Part shown: positions 44,512 through 59,237 of the stretch, piece after piece
How positions within the stretch are numbered: position 1 is the stretch's first letter
Layout of the letters: the number at the start of each line of letters is the position of its first letter
Assembly: GCA_963693365.1 (NCBI GenBank)
Contig: CAVNZM010000007.1
Coordinates: forward strand, 10,974,001 to 11,038,000
DNA from: Amoebidium appalachense
Taxonomy: Eukaryota; Ichthyosporea
Length of the DNA stretch: 64,000 bases
Reading direction: 5' to 3'
The notes under the pieces: generated by a model
The model's database searches: none
What the model was told of the DNA's origin: nothing
Seen by the model: the letters and a program-made list of their open reading frames with translations, nothing else
Position numbers and translations under genes: made by a program

Positions 44512-44520
44512 ATGATCATG
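44140..44520. repeat. Duplicated segment with G-runs and (TA)n
   Basis: ACGTTTGTAGCATA..CTGCAGCTGTGTCGACGCATGC occurs at 44234 and again 171 bp later at 44405. AATGATCATGCTAC follows the G-runs at 44393 and 44511. G-runs of ~30-37 bases lie at 44158-44194, 44358-44392 and 44480-44510. Confidence 0.9.
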
Positions 44521-44639
44521 CTACACTTTGGTCTATACGACGGACCCTCACTCGCAGCTGATTGGACAAAACACGTCTCGATGACGTAAATTCAGGGGGG
44601 AAGAGTTCGATCCGCGAGCGACATAAAGGAGCCGTCATG

Positions 44640-44676
44640 CCCCCCATAGCGGGGGGTTGAGGGGGCAGAAGCCCCC
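44640..44676. repeat. Two adjacent perfect GC hairpins
   Basis: CCCCCC-ATAGC-GGGGGG (44640-44656) is followed by GGGGGC-AGAA-GCCCCC (44661-44676). The arms can also pair with each other, giving alternative folds. Confidence 0.9.
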
Positions 44677-45164
44677 CCATTTAGGGCCCAAACGCACATA
44701 GGGTTATGGTTATTGGGTTTAGGTTTTTATTATGGTGATGATTATGTATCAAATATTCTGTTTTTTAGTGGTCTATGGGAGTGATCTGCCTATACCTAGG
44801 GGCCTCCGTCGTACAGACTTCTCCTCTCCCCCCTCCCCCCTCCGCCCCCTCCCCACCCCCTTTCCCCCCCCCCTTCCCCCAGGCCACTCCCCCCCTCCCC
44901 ACGCCCCTCCCCTTCCCCCAGATCAGGACAACTGGCGTAAACGGTGTCGTGGTGTGGTGGTGCGTGCAGGGGTGGACATGTGTGCAAGGTTTTGTGCGCG
45001 TCTCTCGTGAGTGTTGGTGTGGTTGTGCTGTGCAATCAGGAGGTGTGCAAGTGTGGTGTACGAATGCAATGTGTGGTTCGATGTTGTGGTGAGTTGTGTT
45101 GTGTGGGTACATGTGGGTATGCTGTGTGTGCAGTGCAATAATTACTGTTCTGTGTGTTCCGGTT

Positions 45165-45957
<793 letters not shown>

Positions 45958-46072
45958 GAATTTCGGTACCGAATGGCATGTGATTTTGTTGATGATGTAC
46001 AAATGCTGTGCGCATTTCCTTTGCCTGCATATGATGGATGCAGGTGCTGGAGGCACCCAATGATGTTCTATG

Positions 46073-46078
46073 TTTATT
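46073..46078 (-). terminator. Candidate polyadenylation signal for talin
   Basis: AATAAA on the minus strand, about 235 bp downstream of the talin stop at 46312. Confidence 0.35.
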
Positions 46079-46311
46079 GATTCACCTCTAAACATTCAAC
46101 TGTTCGAGCGTTGTTACTCCTTTTAGCAGGTCGATATCTAAGATTATGAGCAGATGTCAACGGCAAAAACTATACGTGAGACAAAAATGTTACCCAGAGC
46201 CAAATCCGGGAGAAAAAAGCCAATGCTATCGACGTGCTTGGATCAAAGCGGCAATACGGAATTAATTCTAAATTCGATAGGGCATATTATGGCAACAACA
46301 ATACATGCATG

Positions 46312-48755
46312 CTACTTGTCGTACTTTTGCTTGCGCAGGCGCAGCAGCTGCTTTCTAGCATTCTCCAGCTCTTTCTCCTTTCTTAGGATCTCCTCCTGCA
46401 TAGCTATCTCCTGGGCAATAGAGCCCACCTTGAACTTATTCAGCTCCACGTCCTTGCTTTCCTCCTGGAACACGGCTGCCTCCTTTGCACTCTTGACAAG
46501 TGCATCCGTGGCCTTGGTCACTGCCTTGCCGGCCGTGTCCAGCCGGGCCTGAGCCTTGCTGTTCTTGTCGGCCTTGACCCTACATGCACCAGTCAGTACC
46601 CTGCCCACCAACCCAACCAACACCCCCAGCCTGGCTGGTGCACACACCTGCAGGCCAGCAGCAGCTGCTGTGTGGCCGAGGACACGGCCATGGACGATGA
46701 GATCAGGCGCTCCTCCGAGGCCTCCCCCCTCCACGGCCGCATTTGCCGCATCCCCCAGCAGGGCTGTGGCCCCGGCCACGTTCTTTGCCGCACTGACCAG
46801 GCCCTCGGCCCAGGCCGCATCGTCCCGGTACTTGTCCGACCCCTTGACCGTGCTGATCCGCCCCTGCGTCATCAGCTCGTGCTGCGCTGCCTGTGGCCCC
46901 AACCAGTTAGCACCCCCCCACCCCCCCACCCCACCCCAAGGCCATGCAGCAGGGTAGGCTACCTGTGCGGCGGTCATGAGGGACGTGGTGGCATTGGTGA
47001 TGCCCTGGGCGGCGCTGAGGATGACGTCCTCGAAGTTCATGTCCCCGTCCAGCTCGCTCTTCTGCAGCCGTGGCCGCAGCTCAGCCAGCCGCCTGGCCGT
47101 GGTCTCGATCTGCGCTGCCGCCTGCTGCAGCTCCCTCTCAGCCGCCACGTGGGGGTCATCTGGGTCCTCCATGTCCTGCCCCTTGAGCGCCCGTGCTGCC
47201 CCGCACACCTCATTGACACTGTCGGCAACCGCCTTGCTGTGCTCAGGTAGAACCTGCATGCACAGTGTCAGCACCCGCCCCCTCTCCCCCCCCAATTTAT
47301 GCAGCGCATGGGGCAGACACGTACGTTCTTAGCGGCGTCATTTGCAGGGTCGTTGAGGTGCTTGTGCACGGCAGTCAGCAGGCGCAGGGCGGCCTGAGCC
47401 GATGTGGCCACGGCCTGCAGGGCCAGGCGCTTGGCCTCGTCCTTGCCCTCCGTGCTGGCCTCAGCAGCGCCCTTGCCGGTCTGCACCATGTCCACCACGG
47501 CCTTGCGCACGGCGTTGGCCCCCTGCATGACCTCTGTCTGGCTGCCCCCCTGCATGGCGCTGACCAGCTTTGCACTGCTCAGGGTCATGGCCTTGGTGCT
47601 GGCTGCCAGCATCTCCGGGGTGGCCCCCTGGCGCTTTGCCGGTTCACTGGTGTCCAGCGTCTTGAGCTCGGCCGTGACGGCATCAATGGCGCTCTCCGTG
47701 GCCCGCATGCCCCTGGCCGACTCGTCCTCCACCGACCGGATGGTCTTGAGCAGCGATGCAACGGCCCCGGCAATGTTCTTGGCCTCCCCCTGCACACCAA
47801 CCACTCAGGAAACAGCCCTCTCCATTGCCGCCCCCCCCCCCCCCCCCCAAAAAAAAAAAAAAAAAAAAAAAAACCACCACCGCCACCCCCCCCCCCCCCC
47901 CCCCCCCCCCCCCAAAAGGAGCCTTGCCACTGAGGCCACTCAATTCCTTGCCAACCCCTCCTCAGCGATGCAATCAGATTTGAACCACTACTTAGTGATT
48001 GCGAACTCGTGTATACTCCGAAATCCCCCCCCCCAAAGCTCCCCCCCAACCCCATTGCTCTGCATGCACACACCTTGAGGTTCGCCACAGCCGGGTCTGT
48101 CTGCTGGCGGCCAGCAGCAGCCATGGTAGCGCCCAGCAGGCGCTGCTCAGCCGCCACCACATCGCGCACACCGTACAGCAGCAGCTCCTGTGCCCCACGG
48201 TCGTCGGGGCCCACAGCCGCTGCGGCCTTCTTAGTGGTGTCTGCCAGGGTGGCTGTGGCCTGCAGGGCCTTGACCACGGCTGCAGCCAGCTGGTCCTGGC
48301 TGGCGGCCTGGGCGCCGACCAGCTGCTTGCTTGCATCCAGCACGTCCTTTGTCTGGCTGGCCACGGCCTCCTTGTGCAAATCGAACTTGTCGTCTTCCCT
48401 CTCTGCCGCCAGGGACCCAGCAGATGCAAACATGGCCGTGGTGTTGAGCTCCCCCACCAGCCCCTCCAAGGTCTGCACGGCCCCCTCTGCGGCCCTCATG
48501 CCCTTTGTGCCCATCTGTAGGCTGCCAAACAGCTTGGCAATGTCCTGGCTGACCTGCTGCGTGCCCGCAGCCACGGCCTTGCGGGTGTCAAAGTCGTCGG
48601 GGTTGCCCTGCAGCGCCTTGCCGGCAGCAACCAGGGCGGCCACGCTGACGCCCAGGCCCTTGGTGGTGTTCTGCAGCACCGCATTGGCCTCCTCGTTGTC
48701 TGCACACACACACACTCAGCCCTTGCATCCACCTGCACACCTTCCGCACCCTCTA

Positions 48756-48794
<39 letters not shown>

Positions 48795-51700
48795 CTCCCC
48801 CCCCCCCCCCCCCACCACCACCACCACCAGCAACAATCCCAGCCACAGGCAACCCATGCCCAAGCACTAGCAGGTGCGTACCGGATGTGGCCAGGGCACC
48901 CTTTGCGTGGGTGGCTATCTCGCTGAAGTGGCCGGCCACTGTGCGCAGGGCATCGACCATGGTGTCGGGGGTTGCTGCCGTGACGGCCGGCAGGGCTGTG
49001 GCCAGCTTCTTTGCTGCGGCCTGCATGGCCGTGTTGTACTCCACATACGCCTGGTCGGCCTGACCGTCCTCCCCGTTGTCCAGTGCCGCCACTGCCCGTT
49101 GCACGTTTGCTGCAATGGCCCTGCACACAAAACTCAGAACCGGTCCCTCCCCATCCCCATCCCCTATCCTCCTTCCCCCCCCCCCCCCCCCCCTCCCCCG
49201 TGCAAGCTGCCTACCCGATGGCGCCGATGTCGCCTGTGGCATCCTCGAGCTGGCGGGTCATCTCAGCCAGGTCCAGCTGGAACCGGGTCACGGCATCGTC
49301 AATATCGCCATGCGCCGCCCCGTTGTTCTTGTCCCCCCCAGCTGCCTGGCATGCTGTGCCCCACCCACCGTCAGCACACCATCACACCCATGCCCACCCC
49401 GTCAGATGTCTCCATTTCACGTCCAGAGGGCCTTGGCCTTAACGCATTCCTCCCTGCCAACACCCACCTCCCCACCACCCCCACCCCCAACCACCACCAA
49501 AAGAAGCACACATTTGCTGACCGGCCATCCACACATACCTACAAAAAGATATCAGAGCTGGAGGGACCGGCAGAGGGAGAGGCAAGGGTACAGAAAGAGA
49601 CGAACAGAGAGAAGAGAAAGGAGGGAGTGGGGCGGGGGGGGAGGGGGTGGGCGTGGGTGAGCACCACACACCTTTGACAATGTCCAGAGCTGCATGCGCC
49701 ACGGTCTTTGTGTGCTCCAGCACCTGCTGCTGCCTCTTGCGGTCCCCCAGCTTCGTGGCCGCCCCCGTTGCTGCCGATGTGAGCTGCATGCCCCCATCAG
49801 CACCCGCCTGCACACTGCCCCTCCACCCCCCTGGGTGCAGGCACGTACCGGCAGGAACTGCTCGGAGAAGGCCAGCACGGCATGGCCCAGCTTCTGGGGC
49901 TCGGCCTTGCCGGCCGTCACGGCTGCATCCATCAGCGGGCCCAGGTCTTGGCAGGCATTCAGCATGGCCTCTTGGAACCCCTGCACACACCCACCAATCA
50001 GCACCAAATCCCCCCCCCCCCCCCCCCCCCCCCCTTCCTCGCCCCCCTTCCCTAGCGTCGTTGTGTAATCGGGCCTACCTGCAGGTCGTTGTCTGAGCGC
50101 AGCTTGAGGCCGCCAACGGATGCGGCCAGCACGGAATGGTCCAGCACCTGGATGGCATCCTGCAGCGTCTCAACGGCCTGCCCGCACTCCTTCTGCCCCG
50201 GCGCATTGGCCTGCAACCAGCATGTCAACACCCAGCACCACACAAGGCCAGGCCGCCAGAGCCATTGGACGCACCTGGATAGCCGTGGCCAGGGCCTTGA
50301 TGGCGTCGCTCAGGTCCTTGGCCTGGGCCGTGTAGCCGGCCACAAGGGCCGTATCGGTCTGGTCCACGGCCAGCTGCTTGCCCATCTCCAGCACCTTCTC
50401 GGCCGTGGCCACCATGCGCCGTGCGGCTGCCATCACCGGCTAGTGCCCCCCTGCCTGTCAGCACCCACTCACCCATCCCCCCCATGCCGGCTGCAGCATG
50501 CATGGGCACATACCTCCTGCTTGGCCTGGGCCTCGGGGGCAATGACTGCCGGGGTGGTGGCAAACTCGGGGGAGGCAGCCAGGGCCACCAGCTGGTCCAC
50601 GGCCTCGGCCAGGGGGGCCGTAGCATCCACACAGCGGGCCTGCTTGTCCTCGTCAGGGGCGGCAGCCAGGGCCTTGATGGCCTGCACCAGGGTGCCCGTG
50701 GTGGCGGCTATGGCCTTGGCGCTGGCCACAAAGTTCTGCTTGGCCACGGGGTTGCTGGTCTTGGCCGACGCCACCTTGCAGGCCGAGCACAGCGCCGACG
50801 TGTGCTTGGCAATGGCCGTGGCGGCGCCCAGCACCTGCTGCTGGCCGGCATCGGGGGTGCGCAGCACGTCGATGGCCTCCTCGATGGCCTTCTGGCTCTG
50901 TATCACGGCCTGCGCATCGATGCAGCCCGGCACGGCCGCTGCGGATGCTGGGTCGGCCACCCCAATCAGGTAGGCTGCCTGCACGGCCGCATTGGCTAGG
51001 TCGGCCGTCTGTGCCCATGAATGTCAGCATCCGTGACCCCCCCCCCCCCTCCCCCCCCCCCCGCCCCCCCAATGCAAGCAGCTCACTTACATTCGTGGCA
51101 GCCGCAGTGGCAGCCTGGCCAATCTGGGCCGGGTCGTTTGCTCGGGCCGAGTTTGAGATGTTGCGTGTGGCCGTGACCAGGGCAGCGCTCTTGTCCTGCA
51201 CTGTGCCCAGGCACTCGAAGTACGTGTGCTCCCCAACGGGCTCCGTGGGCTTGTTCTGCAGCCCAGCCATCAGCGCCTGCACGCTGCGGGCTGCGCTCTC
51301 ACACTCCTGCACACCGGGCCCGCTCTTGGACAGGGTGGCCACCAGCCCGTCCACGGCATCTTGCAGCTGCACCCACCTGGTTAGCACACGGCCCATGACA
51401 CCTAGCCCACTGCAGGCCTAGCATGCACATGCCACAGACCCAGCCCTCACCTGTCTGGCAGCGGCTGTCAGGGCGGTCTTTGCGGTGACGGCCGTGGGGT
51501 TTGCGGTGACCTGGCGGGTGGCCAGCAGCAGGCCCTGTGTGGCCGTGGCTAGGGCACGCATCTGCAGCTGGGCCTCCTTCCTGATCTCGTCCTTGGCCTC
51601 GCAGCCGGCCAGCAGCTCGCTGGTGGCCACGGTGGTCTGGAAGCTGCCCTCGACCCGCCGGGTGGCGTCAGCAACCTGGTCCGGGCTGCCCCTGCTGGCC

Positions 51701-54700
51701 GCCACTAGGATGGCTGCCCCCAGGCTGAGCTGGCCCGTGGCCTCTGCAAACTGGCTGCGCACGGCATCCACATTGTGGTCGGCCGGCATGCTGGCGGGGG
51801 CCGCCGTGTCCAGGCGGGCCATGGCGGCCTTGACGGTTTTGAGGGCCTCCTCGATGTCCCGCTGGCCCGGCAGGGTCTGCACCATGTCCTGCAGCGCACG
51901 CTGCACCCCCTTGGCTGCCCCCTGCAGCTTGCTGCTGCGCTCGGCATCCCCGGGGTTGGCCAGGGCATACTCGGCTGCACCAATCAGCGCATGCGAGGCA
52001 GCCATCGTGGCCACGGCCGAGGCCAGCATCTCCTTCTGCAGGGGATCCTGCAACACAGTGTTAGCAGCCACACATGGGCAGCTGGCGGCTACCAGGATTT
52101 AGGCACACAATGAGAGGTACAACACACAAACACAACACATCAAGCACCACACAACCACAACCATACTGACCCACACACATCCCCGACCACCCACAACCAC
52201 ATACTGACACATCCACCCACACTTGTTATACAGTTTTTAATTCTACGTGTAAATCCCCCATCCCCCATCCCCCATCCACCCACACAAGTGATACAGCTAA
52301 CGAATATACGTGGAAAAATCCCCCCCCCCCCCCCCCCCTCTCTCCCGCCCTTCCCCCTTCCCTCTTTGCCGGGGTCCCGTCCCGAATACCCACAGGCATA
52401 CACCCACAAACAGCCAATTAGACACACACCTTGGATGCGGCAGCAACACCACGGGCAGCTGCAGCCATGACCTGCAGGGCAGCCGATGTGTCCTTTGCAG
52501 CCAGGCCCGTCAGGCTCTCGCTCTGCTGCATGGCGGCCGACAGCAGCTGGGCCATGGACGACCCCACGGTCTTGGTGGTGGCTGCAACCTGCCCCGCAAT
52601 GCCCTCAGCACCAGGTCCCTGCCAACCCCTCGGCCCTGCCAACACCGTGCACATACCTCGAGGGCGCAGGCCTCAGTGGTCTCGCCTGGCTGGGGCTCGA
52701 GCCTGCCAGCCTGTGCGTCTCCCTGGGCATCCTCCAGGCCCTGGCGCAGGGCGCTGACCTGGTCCAGGGCCGCAATGATCTCCAGCCCCCCACAGGCCCC
52801 CATGGCCGTCTCCTGTGCCGCCTTGAGCTCGGCCAGCGCCGTGGCTGCCGACCGGCTGAAGTTGCTCAGCTGCTTGGCTGCTGCTGGGTCCCCAATGGTT
52901 GCCGTGGCTACCTTGGCCGTGGCCACCTGCACACACCCCCGTCAGCCATGTGAACCCCAAAGCAAGGGCTTTGCCCATGGGGGGGGACCACGAACCAGTT
53001 TTGAGCCCGGGGCGATGATGGCCTTTGCATCGTTGAGCAGGGCCAGCTGGGCCTTGGGGTTGGCCCGGTCCAGGCCAAAGTCCTTGGTGGTCTGCACCGT
53101 GGCTGCAAGCTGGTCGCCCATGAGCTTGGCCTGGCCCATCAGCTGCTGCTGGCTGGCCGCATTGCGGTTGCTGCCGCTGGAGTTTGTGGCGCCGCCAGTC
53201 AGCTGGGTGCAGGCGCTGGTGGCCTTCTTGACGGCCATCTCCAGATTGCGCAGGGCCTTCTTCTTGGCTGCATCCTGCGCCACACTGGCCACCAGGTTGC
53301 TCAGCTCCCCCTGCTTGCTGGCATCCGTGGCCATGCCCTGTGTCCTGCGTCAGCACCACCCCCCTGCAGCCATGCACCCCACCATCACACCATCACGGGC
53401 CTACCTCGCAGGCTGCAGCCAGGGAGGCGGCCAGGGCCAGCAGGCGGTCCCTTGCTGTGTCGGACTCCTTCTCTGCATCGGCCTCCATGGCCCGCACCAG
53501 CTCCCCTACCATGCCCCGCATGGCCTCCACCTGCACCCACACACACTCAGAATGTGCCCCCCATACCCCATGCAGCACACACACAGGCAGGGGACACATA
53601 CGGCCTCAGGGTCCTGCCAGTCCAGGCTGGCTAGCTTGGGAGCCAGGTCTGAGGCCATTGGCTCGTGGGTCAGGCCCTCGTCCACGGCCTGGCCGGCATT
53701 CTTGGAGCGGGCCACCAGCTGGGCAATGGTGGCCCTGACGCGGCCGCACTCCGAGGCCATCTGGTCGGTCAGGTCCTTGTCGCTGCAGGCCTGCTGGCCG
53801 TGGTCCTGCAGGTCCCCAATGGCGGCCAGCAGGTGCTTGGCGGCCTCGACCAATGCCTCCTGGCACTGCATGTTGTTGATGGTGGGCGCCAGCACCCGGG
53901 CACTGGTGACCAGCTGGCTGGTCGAGATGGCGACCCGCTTGGCCGCCTCGATGACCCTGCTCTGGGCCGAGGGGTCATCGGCCCTGTTTGCCAGCTCCTT
54001 GCTGAGGGCCACCAGCCCGGCCGTGCCCGTGCTGACCTGCTTGGCCAGCTCCACTAGCTCCTCCTGCACACGCTCCTCCACTACCTCCTCGTCCCGTGGC
54101 ATCAGCTGCCAACACCACAGACGTCAGCCCCTGCCCCCGCCCCCCCTTCCCCCCGCCCCGCACCCCCCCCCCCCCCCCAGCACACAGCCCGGCAGGCCAC
54201 TCACAGTCAGCAAATCCTTGACATGTGTGCCGATGGCGGTTGCTGCCGCAATCAGGTCCTTGCGCTCCATGGCCGAGTCTGGGTTGACGGCCTGCAACAT
54301 CTTGGACGTGGCATCGGCAAGACTGCGTGCCGCCTGCACGTGCACGGTCAGCCCCCCACCCCCTGGCTGCCCCCCACAGCCATGCACAGGCCACATACCA
54401 CCAGCAGGCCCTCGGTGGTGTCTTCATCGTCGGCCAGGGCGGCCAGCAGGCGAGAGGCCTTTGTCAGCTCGGCCAGGTTGCTGGTCATGGAGACCACGGC
54501 AGACCCCGTGGCCAGCATGTTCTGCTGCGTCTTGTCACTGGACGTCAGCAGCATGATGCTGGCCGTGGTGGCTGACAGCGATGCCAGCTGTGCTGACGCA
54601 TTGCGGCTGCTGTTTGTCTGGGTGTTGCGCTTCCAGGCAATGGAGGCATCGTCCTTGCCCAGGGGGGGTAGGGATGTGGGGCTGTTGAGGTCTGCGTTGC

Positions 54701-56157
54701 ACGAGTTAACAGCAGCATAGCCCGACTGGATGTTGCCCTGCAGGGTGCTCTTGGCCGTGAACAGCGCCTCCTCGGCCTGCATGCCCTGTCAGAATCCACC
54801 ACACACCCACCTCACCCCCTCCAGGCCACCCTCCAGGCACCTTGGCTGCATCCATGCCCGTCTCTCCAGCGGCCGTAATGGCCAGTGGGCCCCTGCCTGC
54901 AGCCTTGTCTGAGCCGGACGCTGTGCCCGTGGCGCCGCCAAAGGTGATGGCCTTGACCCCACTGCGGGTGGTGGCCGTGATACCCCCTCGGGTGCCCCGG
55001 ATGACCCCCACCCTACCCACATTGGACTCTGTGGCACGCCCCACGGAGGCCGTCATGAACTGGATGGCCGTGCCCTTGGCCCCGCTGATATTCTCAGTGG
55101 TGGTGACGGATGAGCCCTCATCGTCGTTGGGGTTGAACTCGGACTCCTTCTTCTTCTTGATGATGAAGTCGATGTAGCCCGCAATCAGACGTGAGATGGC
55201 CTCACCCTCTGTGGTCTGCACGGAGTAGTACTCGTCCGAGTAGTCTCCAAAGTCCAACGTGAAGCTGCAAACCACACAGTGTTAGACACACACACATACA
55301 CACCATCCATGCATCTCTATCGGATGATGGGGGTTACCTGGTTGGTGAGGCAGCCCAGCGGCGCACAGTGGTAAGTGGCCACGTCTTTATGACCTCCTTA
55401 GTGGTCTCATCGACGCGCATGACACTGTCCCTGGAGATGCCCAGCAGGCGGGGCACGACCTTGTTCTTGAGCTTGACCTTCTCCTTGACCAGGAAGAAGG
55501 TCATGCCGTAGGTCTTGAGGGAGCGGCACAGCTGGATGTAGCGGTACTTTGCATTGAGGTCCGTCATGCCCTTGAGTTTGCGGTGCTCCTGGAAGATGCG
55601 TTTGGCCACGTCCTTGACCTTGCAGTGCTCCTCCGGCAGGTAGGCTCGCAGGCTGCACACAAACAGTCAGCACAAGCAGGACACATGTGTGTGGGTGCGA
55701 GGCCCAGAGCCAAGGTATGTGCCTGAACACCACAACCCTGTTTGGGAGAAACAACTGCAAGGAATACTGGGGTCTACCAGAGCTACGTGGCTTCTCTACA
55801 GCTCCCAAAGCATCACCACACCCAAGATTTTCCTGTAATCCGCCTAAATTGCTTTTATGTCCTAGCCCGACCTGTTATCCGATTAAACTCCCTCTCCCCC
55901 CTTCCCCTCCTCCTCCCCCCCTCCCCCCCCCCCCCCCCCGATATCCCATGGAATCCCACCCCCCCTGGGTGCCCCTCACTCTATCTCTAGCCCACCCTCA
56001 AGGTTATTTCTGTCAATTGTGCCCGTTTGGACGTGTGTTGTCTGTGTGTAAGTGCAGAGACATGCATGTGCATCTGCAAGCACACATGTGTACATTCGGT
56101 GTGTGCATTCGGTGTGTGTGTGCGTGTGTGTGCGTGTATTGTGTGTGTACGCGCGCA

Positions 56158-56188
<31 letters not shown>

Positions 56189-56524
56189 TGTGTGCGTGCA
56201 CGTGTGTGCGTGTTTGTGGGTGTTCACGCAAGACACTGAGATGGGGGGTGAAATAGACAGAGATTGTGTGTGTGCATGTTTTGTCTGTGTGCAGTGGCCA
56301 ATCACAGCACTGTTTGTGCACTAGCCACCCACGTGGTGCACATACTCTATGGACCCAGGCACGTGGGTCTCCGGGTTGTGGTCGCCCAGCTGGACCTGGC
56401 ACTGCATGGCGGCAAACTGGATGGCCTCCTCCAAAGTGCACGGGTGCAGACTCTTGAGCAGGTCGTCACGTGCCTGCATGCCTGCATTAGCAGCAAACCA
56501 ACACAACACCACAGCCCAGCCCAG

Positions 56525-56561
<37 letters not shown>

Positions 56562-58616
56562 CCCCCCGCCCCCCGCCCCCCGCCCCCCGCCCAGCCCCCT
56601 CCCTGCCCATCACCACCACCGCCCATACCTGCACGTAGATGAGGTTGAGCTGCACGGGGTCGTTCTTGTCGACATTCTGGTCCGAGAAGAAGAACTTCTT
56701 GCGCAGCCGCACCGTGTCTGTCTCCTTGACCCCTTGCTCCCGCAGGCTCTTGTCGTGGTTGAGCCAGTTGACTGGTAGGTGTTTGTTAGGGCACCACTCC
56801 AGCACCACAGTTGACATTATAAATACAGAGGCTTGCATCTTTTTTTTTTCCCCATCAGAATTTTAGGAGGGGCGGGGCGGGGGGGGGGGGGGGGGGGGGG
56901 GGGGGGACGGGGGGGAGGATCAACACTAATAATAAATGATCATTCTCCCCATCCACCCCACCACCCACCCACCCACCCACCCATCCGCCTACCCACACCA
57001 GCTCTCAGACTAAACCTTAACCCTATCCCTAAACCTTTGCATGTATCTTGCAGAACATCCTCTAAGGTGGCCGACAGGGGCTTCAGAGGCACCCACTTTC
57101 GTCGTCCGTGTGCAGCTTCTGCTGCAGCTGGCTCATCTTCTTCTCCTCCTTCTCTTTGGCCAGCCGCTCCTTCTTGGTCTCCTCGTAGATGCCCCCCTCG
57201 ATCTTCTTTTCCCGATCCAGCGAGTCGCCTGCACCATTGGCCCTTCAGCGAGGATAACACGGACAGATTATGCATGATTTGCATGGCCAGCTGAAGCTGA
57301 CGGCAAGCTGGCTTTGGGAAACATGAAGAGAGAATGCAGTCTATGCATGGTATTGTCTATCACCGGACATCAGACTAGGGGAAAGATATTGGACGTATAG
57401 GGCAACACGAGGAAATATCACAAGAAAATATGAGGAAAAAAAGAGGTGAAAAAAATGGAGGTGAAGCATAGGACGGGAGGGTAGGCAGAGGGGAAGAAAA
57501 AATATGTACCAGCCAGGAAATAGAGAGTGGTAGTAGCATCCACTGCTGCATGGCAACACATAGTGTGTTGCATTATTTGCGTGCTAGGGTGTGCAGTCGT
57601 AACAGCATGTGTGGGTGTTTGTGGCCGTAAGTGAGCTTTGAGTGTGGTGTTGTGTATTTGTTGTGTATGTATATGGTTGCTGCCACCGGATATCCGGGTG
57701 TGGGGGGGGGGGGGGGGGGGGGGGTTTGAATGCGTCAAAAAGTACGAAGTACACAAGAACAAACGGATAACACGATGCAGAATGCAAGCCATACATAAAG
57801 AGTATGCATTATAAGCAGAGCCCATCGTCAGGGGGGGCCCACGTCATCCACAGTACCCGAGTTTCGACCTATTCACCTCGTTAACGAAACCCAACTCAGA
57901 TACTGTTTCACTTGAACATGGGTAGGTCACCCGTCTTGATCAGAGACGAGCAGGGTTGCTTATGCAGGCAAGGGCAGTGGGAAAGGCCGGGGGTTAAAGT
58001 TGCAGCAGTAAGCAGAAGCAAGAAAAATATAGATAGGAACTCAGGAGACGGGGCTTCTAGGAAGCTCCCCCGTCGCTACCTAAGCCGATACTTCCCTGGC
58101 TAACATACTACACCAGCTGAAAAGAATAAGTCCCGGAGGCCGCAGAATTCGCAAACAGAGGGGAAAATATGAGATTTGGGTAGTAACACGCTTACTAGGG
58201 CGGAACTTTCACGTCTTCGAACGGAAAGCTATGCCCCCGGATGTCAGCCGGAAATATGGTATCACCCATTGCTTTGGGCTTGAAAAAAGCCAAATCGATA
58301 GTCCGAGTTATGTTACGCCGGCGGGTAACATGCCGCATGGGTTCCAAGGGAGCTGTCGCCAACAAAGCGGTGTGTGCTTGCGTGCGCGTAACGCAATGTG
58401 TGAAGTGTGTCTATAGCTATGAGAGGGGGTATGCAGAAGTGGACAGATGAAGTGTGTGGAGAGAAAAACAGTAGGAAGAAAAGTAGACACCGGTGTGTGC
58501 AACCCCGCACAACATACACACACACACACACACACACATAAATAAGCGAAGATTACAGGTAATCAACCAGAACAACAAATGACAAGCAAAACAACAGGCG
58601 CCAAAAAAAAAAAAAA

Positions 58617-58649
<33 letters not shown>

Positions 58650-59170
58650 AAGGGGGGGGGGGGGGGGGGAGGGGGAGGGGGAGAGGGAGGGGAGGGGGGG
58701 GGGGGGGGGGGAGGATAGGACGCTCATACAAGTAGGATGGGATTGGGGGGTGTAGGGCGAGAAATAAATGGAGACAAAATTGAGGATAGATACGACATAA
58801 TGTGCAGTCGGAAAGGGATGTGTGTGTGTGTGTGTGTGTGTGTGTCTGCGTGTGTGGAAAGGGATGTGTGTGCGTGTCTGGGCATGTGGGTGTGGGGGAA
58901 GTTTGGGAATGTGTGGGAAAGTGGGGAAGAATGTGTTCCCCCGGGGGGGAAGAGGAGCCGGGGAGGTTATAATGATTTCCATAGTACTAAGTAAAGATTC
59001 ATGCCGACAACACTGCAGATTGCACGTCACAAACAAAGAGCCAAAGAACCAGAATTCCTACCCATTTACCTTGTTAAAGAAAACGGGGGGGGGGGGGGAG
59101 GGGGGGGGGAGGGGAGGCGAGGATCGCTGGGATGAGAGGCAGGGGATGTGCTCGCACAGATGTGCTCGTG

Positions 59171-59237
<67 letters not shown>

